A stretch of DNA of 16,548 nucleotides from Chthoniobacterales bacterium (GCA_013695925.1 JACCZO010000494.1:1-16548); one strand, 5' to 3'; shown: positions 6,300 through 13,624, counted from the first letter of the stretch. Notes: generated by a model not told the origin, from the letters alone. Translations and numbers: made by a program.

Positions 6300-8005
6300 C
6301 GCTCCACCGGGATGCTGGTGCGGAGCGCCTCGACCTGCATTTGCAGACGAATCTCGCCCTCGTATTCGTCGCTGCTGATGCGAAACGCCACGTCCCATGG
6401 CGCCTCCGGCAACGGCTCTTCCGCACCGCCGAAATAAATCGCCCGCTGGTAACGGCCATCCTGCCGGAGGCGCAGGACGAGATGTTTCTCTTTCAGAATC
6501 TGCGGCGGCGCGACCGGCTCGACCCCGCGGGCGAGAAAAAGCGGCTGGGAATTACTCTGCCCGAAGGGTTGCAGGAGCTCGTGCCACCGGAGCAGATCCC
6601 AATTCAATTCCCGCAATGTCAGTTCATCATCGAGATGAAGACAAGGTTCGAGGTGCTCGGGGGAAATCATTTCGCGGCAGGCTTCCTGAAACGCGACGCG
6701 GAAGGCCGGAAACCTTTCCTCCCGAAGCGTCAGGCCAGCGGCCATCTCGTGCCCACCGAATTTCTCGAGGTGTTCCGCGCAGCGTCCCAGGGCCGCGACC
6801 AGCGAGAGTCCCGCGATGCTGCGTCCGCTGCCTTTTCCCAGTCCCGCTTCGTCGAAGCCAACGATGACGGTGGGCCGATGGTAACTGCGCGCGAGACGAG
6901 AGGCGACAATCCCGAGGACACCTGGATGCCAGGCGCGATCACCGAGCACGATGGCGGCGGACTCGGAAAGGTTCTCTTCTGCGACCCTCGCTTCCGCAGC
7001 CTGGACGATTTCGCGCTCCACGCTTTGCCGTTCGCGATTCTGTCGGTCCAATTCGACAGCGAGGGCACTCGCTTCCCCCGGATCGGTGGTAAGCAGAAGC
7101 CGCAGCGCTTTTTCTGCCGTCGTTAGGCGCCCGGCCGCGTTGAGGCGCGGACCGAGACGAAAGCCGATGTGTTCGGCCGCGATCGGTGGCCGGACCGCGG
7201 CCACCTTCATCAGTTCACGCATGCCTAACAATCGCCGGCGGGCGATTTCGCGCGTTCCGTGATGGACCAGAATACGGTTTTCTGCCTCGAGCGGCACAAT
7301 GTCGGCCACCGTCCCGAGGGCGACGAGGTCGAGTCGCTGCCGCAGGTCGAAATCGGCCAGCGGACGGGTCTTGAGCAGAGCGTGGCAAAGTTTAAAGACG
7401 ATGCCCACACTGCAGAGATAGGTGTAGGCGCAGCCGTCGACCGTTTTTGGATTCACCACCGCGACACAATCCGGCAGGGCTCCCTTCGGCTCGTGATGAT
7501 CAAGCACGATCACCTCCGCGCCGCGCGCGCAGATCTGGGCGACTTCCGCGCAGCAGCCGGTCCCGCAATCGACCGCGATCAGGAGTTGCGGCTGATGCGT
7601 TTGCCAGCAACGCTCGATTCCTTCCGTGCTCAGCCCATAGCCTTCCTCCATCCGCGAAGGCAGGAAGAGCGCGGGCGGGGCGCCGTAGGCGGTGAGCATT
7701 TCGTGCAAGAGCGCGAGGGAGGTAACACCGTCGACGTCGTAGTCGCCATAGAGGACGATGCGATGGTTTTCATCCAGAGCGCACAGGATCCGATCCACCG
7801 CCGCCTGCATGTTGGGGAGCAGAAACGGGTCGCCCAGTCGTCGCAGGCGCGGTTGAAGAAAATCAGTCGCCTGTTCGTCGTTGAGCAGTCCCCTGCGTTG
7901 CAGAAGGCGGGCAATGCAGGGCAGGCCGCAGACATGGTCCGAGAATACGACCGGACTGGCCGTGCCGTTCGGGGAAGCCATGACCCAGCGTCGCGCCCGC
8001 TTCAT
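6296..8005 (-). CDS. recJ: single-stranded-DNA-specific 5'-3' exonuclease RecJ
   Basis: RecJ degrades single-stranded DNA 5' to 3' in recombination and mismatch/base-excision repair. The protein is 569 residues, normal for the family. DHH motifs are in order: VLYGDYDVDG (84-93), DCGT (146-149), DHHEP (169-173), GTVAD (231-235) and LGPRLNAAGR (284-293). The DHHA1 motif GGHEMAAG is at 417-424, followed by a C-terminal OB-like region. All metal-binding motifs appear intact. Either Met1 (8005) or Met9 (7981) could be the start, and no strong Shine-Dalgarno sequence separates them. The stop overlaps the recG start as ATGA, so the two repair enzymes are co-translated. A broken DUF72 gene ends 12 nt upstream. 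Confidence 0.95.
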   Translation of the reverse strand: MKRARRWVMASPNGTASPVVFSDHVCGLPCIARLLQRRGLLNDEQATDFLQPRLRRLGDPFLLPNMQAAVDRILCALDENHRIVLYGDYDVDGVTSLALLHEMLTAYGAPPALFLPSRMEEGYGLSTEGIERCWQTHQPQLLIAVDCGTGCCAEVAQICARGAEVIVLDHHEPKGALPDCVAVVNPKTVDGCAYTYLCSVGIVFKLCHALLKTRPLADFDLRQRLDLVALGTVADIVPLEAENRILVHHGTREIARRRLLGMRELMKVAAVRPPIAAEHIGFRLGPRLNAAGRLTTAEKALRLLLTTDPGEASALAVELDRQNRERQSVEREIVQAAEARVAEENLSESAAIVLGDRAWHPGVLGIVASRLARSYHRPTVIVGFDEAGLGKGSGRSIAGLSLVAALGRCAEHLEKFGGHEMAAGLTLREERFPAFRVAFQEACREMISPEHLEPCLHLDDELTLRELNWDLLRWHELLQPFGQSNSQPLFLARGVEPVAPPQILKEKHLVLRLRQDGRYQRAIYFGGAEEPLPEAPWDVAFRISSDEYEGEIRLQMQVEALRTSIPVER

Positions 8006-8017
8006 TTCGCGATCACG

Positions 8018-8391
8018 TTAGGCGAGCGACTGCGCCAGTCGCTGGGCGTCGAAAGGGGCGTGAACCTTGGCATCATTATCAAAGTAAACGAAAACGTCGC
8101 GTCCGCCCCGCCAGCGCCGGATTCTTTCCGCCCAGGACGCGAGCACGCGATCGCCGTAGCCGCGGACGTAGAGCTGGGTGTCACCATGCAGACGACAGTA
8201 AACGAGATCGGTCGTCAGTTCCTCGGAATAGGGCCAGTGGCCGGGCGTTGGAGCGAGTAAAAGGTGCCGTTGATCTCGATCGTGCGGAAGGCACGGCTGG
8301 CGTATTCCAGCTCACGCTTCTGGGGGTGTCTGAGAGGATAGAAAACGCCTCGCCATGGCTTGTAATTCCACCCCGAGATTCCGATTCGCAC
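8018..8391 (-). pseudogene. DUF72 protein, pseudogene with internal deletion and frameshift
   Basis: From a GTG at 8391, about 50 residues match the start of DUF72 proteins (VRIGISGWNYKPWRGVFYP to INGTFYSLQRP). The frame then stops early (TGA at 8217-8215). In another frame, from about 8236 to the TAA at 8018, the sequence matches the DUF72 C-terminus: WPYSEELTTDLVYCRLHG, then a segment with GDTQLYVRGYG, and DVFVYFDNDAK. DUF72 proteins are usually well over 200 residues, so roughly the middle half is missing and the halves are out of frame. The junction is near 8236-8244. The family's function is poorly defined. It lies 17 nt after mqnA and 12 nt before recJ, in the same direction, so it was probably an operon member. 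An ATG at 8463 lies inside mqnA and is a less likely start. Confidence 0.85.
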
Positions 8392-8408
8392 CTCGCGGCT
8401 GCCGCGTC

Positions 8409-9176
8409 CTAGACGAGCGCCGGAGCGGGCGGAACGGCCGGCAGCAGTTTGTGCTTTACGCATAGTTCAGCAAACGTCTGGAACCCCTTTTTTTCTTCTT
8501 CGCCAAAGGAAAATCGCAAACATTCGCGAAAGTAAAATTCGCAAAAGGCGCGGCGATCCTCCCGCTGCGTCGCAATCAGGCGATCGAGATGCGCAAGATT
8601 TTCCTGGCCTAACGATCGCAGGGCATCCGCAATCGGCGCTTTCCCGGGATACTCCGGCCGGACCAGCCAAAGCGCGTAGACAAAGGGCTGTCCGGTCGTC
8701 CGGTCCCATTCCGCACCAAGATCGAGGATCTGAAAATCCTCCGCCCTTTCCTGCCGAAAACGAATCGCCTGATCACCGATCAAAAGCCCACCGCGCTCCG
8801 CGTCCATTTCTCCCTCGAAAACAAATTCAGGCGCAAGACCGCGTTCGCCTAACAAACAGCGCAGAAGGTGAACCGACGTCTCCGACGCGGGATCGACCAC
8901 GACCTCGCGCAAACGTTCAATCGGACCGCGGTGTGCAAGGATGACGCTAAAGACCGGGCCGTGAGACGCGATCGCGAGTCCGTCGACGACCGAGTAAATC
9001 GGATTGCGCAGGTATTCAAAACTCGAAACCAGGGCGCCATCGAGCTCGCTGTCCGCCAGTTGCCGGCAGAGGAGCGAGGGATGATCAAACTGCACCGGGC
9101 CGCGCCAGCCGTGGATGAGCGGGAGGGCGTTAAGGTATCTGACGCAACCGAGGCGAGGCGAAGCGGACGCCGGCAC
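8409..9176 (-). CDS. mqnA: chorismate dehydratase of the futalosine menaquinone pathway
   Basis: MqnA dehydrates chorismate to 3-enolpyruvoylbenzoate, the first step of futalosine-dependent menaquinone synthesis. The protein starts near the conserved RLGCVRYLNALPLIHG and contains SSFEYLRNP, ETSVHLLRCLL and LLIGDQAIR, as expected for this periplasmic-binding-protein-like fold. The GTG at 9176 is preferred: it sits 1 nt after the mqnE stop and gives 255 residues. The frame also opens at an ATG at 9272, but those extra 32 residues overlap the 3' end of mqnE and look unlike the family. It is translationally linked to mqnE, whose product acts on the MqnA product. Confidence 0.9.
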   Translation of the reverse strand: MPASASPRLGCVRYLNALPLIHGWRGPVQFDHPSLLCRQLADSELDGALVSSFEYLRNPIYSVVDGLAIASHGPVFSVILAHRGPIERLREVVVDPASETSVHLLRCLLGERGLAPEFVFEGEMDAERGGLLIGDQAIRFRQERAEDFQILDLGAEWDRTTGQPFVYALWLVRPEYPGKAPIADALRSLGQENLAHLDRLIATQREDRRAFCEFYFRECLRFSFGEEEKKGFQTFAELCVKHKLLPAVPPAPALV

Positions 9177-9177
9177 C

Positions 9178-10323
9178 TCAGGCGCAGACCAGGGTGCGGT
9201 CCGCTTCCGGAGCGGCGGCCGATTTCGCGGGCGTGACGTGATTGTAGTAGCTGTCGCGTTGCACTGGATCACGGCCGGCTTCGCGGATGGCGTGGCGCAG
9301 AGTCTCGACGGTCTGTTCCTCGGGCGTTGTCACGCCTGCCATGTGGAAGATTTTCTCGCGCATGATGGTACCGTGGAGATCGTCCACGCCATACGACAGC
9401 GAAACCTGGGCGAGGGGCAGTCCCATGCTCACCCAATAGGCGGTGAGATGCTCGATGTTATCAAGATAAATGCGACTCACTGCGAGGTTCCGGAGCTGAT
9501 CAAAGGCGGTGGCGTGCGGGATATGAGAAAGCACCGTCCCTTCGCCGGGCTCAAAGGCAAATGGGATAAAGCCGGTGAAACCGTGGGTTTCATCCTGCAG
9601 CTCGCGTAATTGGCGCAAATGATCGACCCGCTGCTCAAGCGTTTCGATGTGGCCGTAAAGCATCGTGCAAGTGCTGCGTCCCCCCATCTCGTGCCAGGTG
9701 CGGTGGACTTCGAGCCATTCCGCGGCGTTCTCTTTGCCCCGGCATAATTCATCGCGCACCGCGGGATCGAATATCTCCGCGCCGCCGCCCGTAAGCGAAC
9801 CGAGGCCCGCCTCGCGCAGGATGGCGAGCGTTTCGGCGATCGAGGTTTTAAAAATACGGCGCGCCATGTGGCGGATTTCGATCGCGGTGAAAGCCTTCAG
9901 CTGGAGCTGCGGATCGAGCGCGCGCAGTCGGGTGAGAAGTTCGAGATACCAATCCTTGTTGAGGGTCGGGTGCAGGCCGCCGACCATGTGCACCTCGGTG
10001 ATGCCACTGACCAGAGCTTCCTCGACCGCAGCCACGATTTCGTCGATCGAACTCTCAAACGCGTGGGCGTCGCGTTTCTTGGCCGCAAAGGCGCAGAACT
10101 GGCAGGAGAGCACGCAGATGTTCGAGTAGTTGATGTAGCGATTGAGGATGTAGGTGGCGACGTTGCCGTTTTTGCGTTCGCGCACCGCGCTGGCCATCAT
10201 GCCGAGGGCGTTGAGATCGGTGGAGCGATAGAGTTGGAGAGCGTCCTGATCGGAAATGCGCTCGTCGGCTTCAATTTTTTGGGCGATCGGCCGGAGGGCG
10301 TCAGGGATGAGCGAAATTTTCAT
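9178..10323 (-). CDS. mqnE: aminodeoxyfutalosine synthase (radical SAM)
   Basis: MqnE joins 3-enolpyruvoylbenzoate and S-adenosylmethionine to form aminodeoxyfutalosine. The 381-residue protein has the family's N-terminal region (ERISDQDALQLY), then NRYINYSNICVLSCQFCAFA. The radical-SAM CxxxCxxC cysteines are Cys70, Cys74 and Cys77. Further family blocks are HMVGGLHP, LTGGGAEIFD, HEMGGRSTCTMLYGH and FIPFAFEP. This pattern and length fit MqnE better than the related cyclase MqnC. It leads a co-directional run mqnE-mqnA-(DUF72)-recJ-recG-degQ. The later pathway genes (mqnB, mqnC, mqnD) are not in this window. Confidence 0.92.
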   Translation of the reverse strand: MKISLIPDALRPIAQKIEADERISDQDALQLYRSTDLNALGMMASAVRERKNGNVATYILNRYINYSNICVLSCQFCAFAAKKRDAHAFESSIDEIVAAVEEALVSGITEVHMVGGLHPTLNKDWYLELLTRLRALDPQLQLKAFTAIEIRHMARRIFKTSIAETLAILREAGLGSLTGGGAEIFDPAVRDELCRGKENAAEWLEVHRTWHEMGGRSTCTMLYGHIETLEQRVDHLRQLRELQDETHGFTGFIPFAFEPGEGTVLSHIPHATAFDQLRNLAVSRIYLDNIEHLTAYWVSMGLPLAQVSLSYGVDDLHGTIMREKIFHMAGVTTPEEQTVETLRHAIREAGRDPVQRDSYYNHVTPAKSAAAPEADRTLVCA

Positions 10324-10442
10324 TTAGGAATACGCGCTCTGTGCGGGGAAACTCAGGCCGCTTATTGTGCACAGGAGGGAGCAGGGACGCAAGTGTTCTG
10401 AGACGCCTGTCTGCGACATTAGCCCGCTTTCTTCTGATCATG

Positions 10443-10511
10443 CTCGTCCTCGTGCTCGTGCTCGACGCTTTGGGCTACGATTACGATCACGAGCAGGAGC
10501 ACGAGCACGAG
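10443..10511. repeat. CTCGTG/CACGAG-rich inverted repeat
   Basis: The left arm 10443-10464 and the right arm 10490-10511 are 22 nt each and complementary at 20 positions, around a 25-nt loop. Both arms are built from near-hexameric CTCGTG / CACGAG units. No T-run follows, so it is not a standard terminator. It is probably a dispersed intergenic repeat. Confidence 0.75.
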
Positions 10512-10617
10512 TGAAGAGCGGAAAACAAATGGGCGAACCAACCCCAGGTCCGCCCTCTTCCAACCCCACAACAAACTTTTCTCAGAAATCGCGGTCTTGG
10601 GTTTCCAACCCCCGGCT

Positions 10618-10641
10618 GGGACGGGCTGGCAAAGCCGTCCC
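10618..10641. repeat. solitary REP-like hairpin
   Basis: GGGACGGGCT and AGCCGTCCC arms flank GGCAA with one bulged base. It shares the ACGGGCTGGCA core with the REP ends of the RAYT cassette in recG, which suggests a non-autonomous relative. It lies 3' of the Anbu gene. Confidence 0.7.
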
Positions 10642-10673
10642 TCGCGACCGCGAAGCTCAGGCCGCGGTCGCGA
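10642..10673 (-). repeat. perfect 11-bp hairpin around the Anbu stop codon
   Basis: TCGCGACCGCG (10642-10652) and CGCGGTCGCGA (10663-10673) are exact complements with a 10-nt loop that contains the TGA stop of the upstream gene. There is no T-run. It may protect the mRNA 3' end or be part of the adjacent REP-like unit. Confidence 0.7.
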
Positions 10674-11427
10674 AACCGAGCGCCGTTTTGCTGAAATCTG
10701 CCACCGGCATTTGCCTAACGAGCCGAACGATACCGTCCTGCCATTTCTGGCTGATCTCGGTGAGATAAGGATCGTTTTGCTCCAGCCGAGTGCGCATTTT
10801 TACCTGCAACGAATCGGTCTTGTAGCAAAGGATGTCGATCGGTGGCCCGACGGCGACGTTGCTCTTCATGGTCGCATCCATCGAGATGATACCGAACTTG
10901 AGCGCGTCCATCAGGGTGCCGTCGTAACTGAAGCCGCGATCGAGAATCGGTTTGCCGTATTTCGATTCGCCGATCTGCAAATAAGGGCAATCCCGGCTCG
11001 CATGGATGCTGTTGCCCTGCGGGTAAATCGAGTGCACTTCCGGCGCCAGTCCGGCAATCTGACCGCCGACGATCAGGTTGATGTTGAAATCAAAGCCGTC
11101 GGCTTCAAGCGGGGCCCGGTCCCGCGCTTCCACCATCCGAACCTTGGAACCGACGTAGCGCACCGTCTCGTAGAGCGTCTCGCGGTTGAGCAAATGTTTG
11201 CGCGCCGGATGGCTCTCGTTGAGATGGAGATCGTCGTCGATCAAGGCCAGAGTCGCCTGGGTGAGCGACAAGTTCCCCGAGCTCATGATGCAGATCACCC
11301 GGTCGCCGGGCTTCTCGTAGATCCGCATCTTGGTCCGGACCGTGATGTTATCCATCCCGGCGCTGGTGCGGGAATCGGAAAGAAAAACTGCGCCCTGGCG
11401 ACAGAGCATGCCGAGGCAATAGGTCAT
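10657..11427 (-). CDS. proteasome-type protease, Anbu (bacterial proteasome homologue) family
   Basis: This is a 256-residue Ntn-hydrolase. The N-terminus MTYCLGMLCRQGAVFLSDSRT is typical of Anbu. Removal of Met1 exposes Thr2 as the nucleophile, with Asp18 and Lys33 in the expected proteasome-beta-like positions. The family forms self-compartmentalised assemblies, and its substrates are unknown. Known Anbu loci usually sit with alpha-E, a transglutaminase-like protein and an ATP-grasp-like protein. None of these is adjacent here. The only coupled neighbour is a small membrane protein whose stop overlaps this start (ATGA, 11424-11427). The C-terminus ends inside a hairpin. Family assignment is confident; the physiological role is not. 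Confidence 0.9.
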   Translation of the reverse strand: MTYCLGMLCRQGAVFLSDSRTSAGMDNITVRTKMRIYEKPGDRVICIMSSGNLSLTQATLALIDDDLHLNESHPARKHLLNRETLYETVRYVGSKVRMVEARDRAPLEADGFDFNINLIVGGQIAGLAPEVHSIYPQGNSIHASRDCPYLQIGESKYGKPILDRGFSYDGTLMDALKFGIISMDATMKSNVAVGPPIDILCYKTDSLQVKMRTRLEQNDPYLTEISQKWQDGIVRLVRQMPVADFSKTALGFATAA

Positions 11428-11855
11428 GATTCGCCCGGCTTGCTGCTGCTGACGACACGGCCTTCGACGCGCCGTATTCTTGGGTGGTGGGTCAGCGGAT
11501 GGACCCGGCCATCGCTTCCGCGGAAAAAGGAACTCAAAATCCAGCTCACGATGCTAATCAAAATCGCGCCCCAGAATGCGCTCCCGAAACTTTCGACGTG
11601 AAAGCCGCGCACAAACTGGTTCACGAGCAGGAGCATGAGGGCATTCACCACGAAAATAAAAATACCGAGGGTGAGAATAATGAGCGGCGCCGTCAGCAGA
11701 AGCAAAATGGGACGCAGAAACGCGTTTAGTATCCCAAGCAGGAGCGCGGCGCCGATGAGGGAGCCAGCGCTGTCATAACGAATCCCGTGGATGATGGAGG
11801 CTGCGATCATCACGGCCACCGTAGTGATCGCCCATCTAAAAATAAAATGCCTCAT
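11424..11855 (-). CDS. four-helix membrane protein, phage-holin-like family IV (PF04020-type)
   Basis: This is a 143-residue integral membrane protein. Hydrophobic segments lie at about 5-25, 32-54, 56-78 and 93-111. The pattern GILNAFLRPILLLLTAPL followed by LTLGIFIFVVNALMLLLV is characteristic of the PF04020 '4-TMS holin-like' family found widely on bacterial chromosomes. No phage genes are nearby, so a lytic role is not implied. The ATG at 11855 starts a proper first helix; the longer frame from 11951 adds an unlikely Arg-rich leader. It overlaps the Anbu start by 4 nt. A dispersed TCGTTAGG word touches its start codon. The C-terminal tail is basic and presumably cytoplasmic. Confidence 0.82.
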   Translation of the reverse strand: MRHFIFRWAITTVAVMIAASIIHGIRYDSAGSLIGAALLLGILNAFLRPILLLLTAPLIILTLGIFIFVVNALMLLLVNQFVRGFHVESFGSAFWGAILISIVSWILSSFFRGSDGRVHPLTHHPRIRRVEGRVVSSSKPGES

Positions 11856-11957
11856 CGTTAGGATTGGTCGCTGGCCGCAGGAGCTTTTTCGTGCCGTTTC
11901 CGCTTGCGCACCCCACGCTCGGCGGGTACAGGCTTGGCCGACCCAAAGCAAAAGTAA

Positions 11958-12344
11958 ATGGCGAAAAATTCAAAAAAATCGAAAGAGGCAACGGCGCCGG
12001 AGAACCCCGCCTCCGCGCCCAATATAGAATCGAGTAACGGCCACAGCGCGGCAGAATCCGCCAAGCCAGCCGCCGCGAAAAAGAGGGCTGCAAAAGCGGT
12101 AACCCATGGGAAAAGCGCCGGCAAGGGCCGCGCCGCGACGGTAAAGAAACCGAGCGCGACGCGCAAACCGCGGGCCAAAAAAACAGCGGAGAGCGGTTCC
12201 ACCCCGGCGGTGGCTGACGAGCAAATCCGGATGCGGGCTTACTTCATCTCGGAATGGCGAGCGCAGAATGGGATGCCCGGCGACTCGGCCCACGACTGGC
12301 TGGAAGCTCGTCGCCAGTTGCAAGCCGAAGCTTCTCTCGCCTAA
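11958..12344 (+). CDS. DUF2934 protein with histone-H1-like Lys/Ala-rich N-terminus
   Basis: The protein has 128 residues. Residues 1-85 are rich in Lys, Ala and Pro (KKRAAKAVTHGKSAGKGRAA), resembling bacterial H1-like tails, and are likely disordered and nucleic-acid binding. Residues about 89-122 (EQIRMRAYFISEWRAQNG then HDWLEARRQL) match the short DUF2934 helical motif. The gene is divergent from the holin-like gene, with about 100 nt between starts. Its stop TAA is part of a GCCTAACC word. No strong ribosome binding site is visible. The function is unknown. A role in chromatin or stress is only inferred from composition. Confidence 0.8.
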   Translation: MAKNSKKSKEATAPENPASAPNIESSNGHSAAESAKPAAAKKRAAKAVTHGKSAGKGRAATVKKPSATRKPRAKKTAESGSTPAVADEQIRMRAYFISEWRAQNGMPGDSAHDWLEARRQLQAEASLA

Positions 12345-12370
12345 CCGCCGCGCCTCGCAGAGCGAAGCGT

Positions 12371-12662
12371 CTACACCGTCTGCAGCTCTGGAAAGCACGC
12401 TTTCACCTTCTCGATCAGGCGATTGCTTCTCCAAGAAGCGCGCGTCCGTGGTTTTCTGGCGAAACCTTTCACCATCAGGCATTGAAAAATCGAAGATCAT
12501 GAGGTCGTAAGTTTCCTTCAGCGCCAGCTCGAAGCCGCATTCGGGCTTGGGTGACGTGTCGATTTCCCAATGCAAAATGGACTGGAGGGCTTCGCGCATG
12601 ATGCGCAGGACCGCGCTGTCATCGTCCACGCTCAGGACCCGTTTTGTCTCCGGCTCAGCCAT
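12371..12662 (-). pseudogene. response-regulator receiver domain, pseudogene
   Basis: From ATG 12662 the frame reads a normal receiver start: KRVLSVDDDSAVLRIMREAL with the acidic pocket Asp13-15, and the phosphoacceptor Asp58 in LMIFDFSMPD. The conserved Lys (Lys79 in RFLEK) comes only 21 residues later, whereas about 50 is usual, so roughly 30 residues are missing. Just after Lys79 (about 12420-12427) the frame shifts. The expected last helix, NRLIEKVKACFPELQTV, is read in another frame and ends at the TAG at 12371-12373. A deletion plus a frameshift make a working receiver unlikely. The original frame stays open on through the antisense of the DUF2934 gene, which is a shadow. Confidence 0.75.
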
Positions 12663-12718
12663 CTCGGAGGCTTGCTTAAAATCCCGACGGGATTCAAGTT
12701 TAGTTGCGGATTTTAATG

Positions 12719-12976
12719 ATGCCAACCGACTCCCTGAATTCACCTGAAGCCAATCTTGTCGCTGCGCTCCGCGAACGGCGCACCCTGATCGCCGACGAAG
12801 CCAGCCGGCGCGAGCCGGAACAACATCTCGAAAAACTGAAAACCATTTCGGAAAAGATCGTCGTGCTCAGCGAAGCGTTACCGAAACCGCTCGATCCTCA
12901 GCTGGCGCATTATCTGACGCGCTGCAGCTACGACAAAGCGCTCGCGCTGCTGAAAGCAAGGAAGGGCGCTTTGTAA
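12719..12976 (+). CDS. small hypothetical helical protein
   Basis: This is an 85-residue protein starting MPTDSLNSPEANLVAALRER. The start could be Met at 12716 or 12704 instead. It is strongly charged and helical, with a likely coiled coil at about 20-50, and ends YDKALALLKARKGAL. I do not recognise the family. Against it being a shadow: the composition is protein-like, it sits alone between a divergent decayed regulator and the convergent rpsD, and no better frame covers the segment. The stop codon is inside a hairpin that also forms the rpsD 3' end, so the last few residues may derive from the repeat. Confidence 0.6.
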   Translation: MPTDSLNSPEANLVAALRERRTLIADEASRREPEQHLEKLKTISEKIVVLSEALPKPLDPQLAHYLTRCSYDKALALLKARKGAL

Positions 12977-13002
12977 GCGCCCTCGGCGGTTTCAAACCGC
13001 CG
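12963..13002. repeat. double hairpin between convergent genes
   Basis: Hairpin 1: AGGGCGCTT (12963-12971) pairs with AAGCGCCCT (12975-12983). Hairpin 2: CGGCGGTTT (12984-12992) pairs with AAACCGCCG (12994-13002). The two 9-bp stems are directly adjacent and contain the stop of the + strand gene, and rpsD ends 11 nt beyond. No T-run follows. This could be a REP-type pair serving as a 3' end for both transcripts. Confidence 0.8.
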
Positions 13003-13012
13003 CTCCTTGGGC

Positions 13013-13624
13013 CTAGCGCGAGTACAACTCGACGATCAACTGTTCGTTGACCATCGGCTGCATTTCCTCGCGCGACGGAATGTGCGCGACTTTGCCGCTC
13101 AACGCATCGCGATCGACCGTCAGCCAATCGGGCACCGGAGCGATCTGTGTCAACTCCATGTTGCGCAACGCAAGCTGACGGGATTTCGGGCGATCCTTGA
13201 TCGTGATCTCATCGCCGGTTTTCACATTGAAGGAGGAAATGTTGACGTTCTTGCCGTTGACCTGGACGTGACCGTGCGAAACCAACTGACGCGCGGCACT
13301 CCGTGTGTTCGCGAGGCCGAGACGGTAGACGACGTTATCAAGCCGGGTTTCGAGAAGTTGGAGGAGCGTCTCACCGGTGACACCGCGGCGCTGGAGCGCC
13401 GTCTCGAAGATGCGACGGAACTGTTTTTCCATCAGGCCGTATTGGAAACGGAGCTTCTGCTTTTCGCCGAGGGCGATGGCGTAATCGGATTGCTTGCGTC
13501 GCGAGCCCTTGGGGCCGTGCATGCCTGGCGGATAATTTTTCCGCTCGAGCGATTTGGAAGGTCCGAAAAGTGGCACGCCATAGCGGCGCGCGATCTTGGT
13601 TTTGGGTCCGGTGTATCTGGCCAT
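13013..13624 (-). CDS. rpsD: 30S ribosomal protein S4
   Basis: S4 is a primary 16S rRNA binder and, in many bacteria, an autoregulator of its operon. The 203-residue protein is full length. It begins MARYTGPKTKIARRYGVPLF and carries LEKN-type core blocks (GEKQKLRFQYGLMEKQFRRIF) and the S4 RNA-binding domain (ETRLDNVVYRLGLANTRSAARQLVSHGHV). It ends NEQLIVELYSR. The N-terminal zinc cysteines are absent, so it is a C-minus type. It is the last gene of this operon; the usual next genes rpoA and rplQ are not present. Confidence 0.98.
   Translation of the reverse strand: MARYTGPKTKIARRYGVPLFGPSKSLERKNYPPGMHGPKGSRRKQSDYAIALGEKQKLRFQYGLMEKQFRRIFETALQRRGVTGETLLQLLETRLDNVVYRLGLANTRSAARQLVSHGHVQVNGKNVNISSFNVKTGDEITIKDRPKSRQLALRNMELTQIAPVPDWLTVDRDALSGKVAHIPSREEMQPMVNEQLIVELYSR

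Larger units (their letters stand above)
10324..10656. other. 333-bp non-coding gap with repeats
   Basis: No convincing gene lies between the mqnE start and the Anbu stop. The segment holds a CTCGTG-type inverted repeat, a REP-like hairpin and half of a perfect 11-bp hairpin, listed separately. It must also hold the mqnE promoter. A weak candidate on the minus strand is TTGCGT (10392-10387), 17 nt, then CACAAT (10369-10364), which is too poor to call. Confidence 0.6.

Noticed and set aside
6300..6398. Upstream ATG giving RecG 926 residues
   Set aside because: It lies inside recJ and adds a non-RecG leader. The ATG overlapping the recJ stop is the natural start.
10597..11601. 334-codon + strand frame
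   Set aside because: It is antisense to the Anbu and holin-like genes, which have clear family motifs.
11424..11855. Prophage lysis gene
   Set aside because: PF04020-type proteins are common chromosomal membrane proteins, and no other phage genes are nearby.
11970..12743. 257-residue intact response regulator
   Set aside because: After the conserved Lys the frame leaves receiver homology and runs antisense to the DUF2934 gene. The real C-terminal helix is in another frame.
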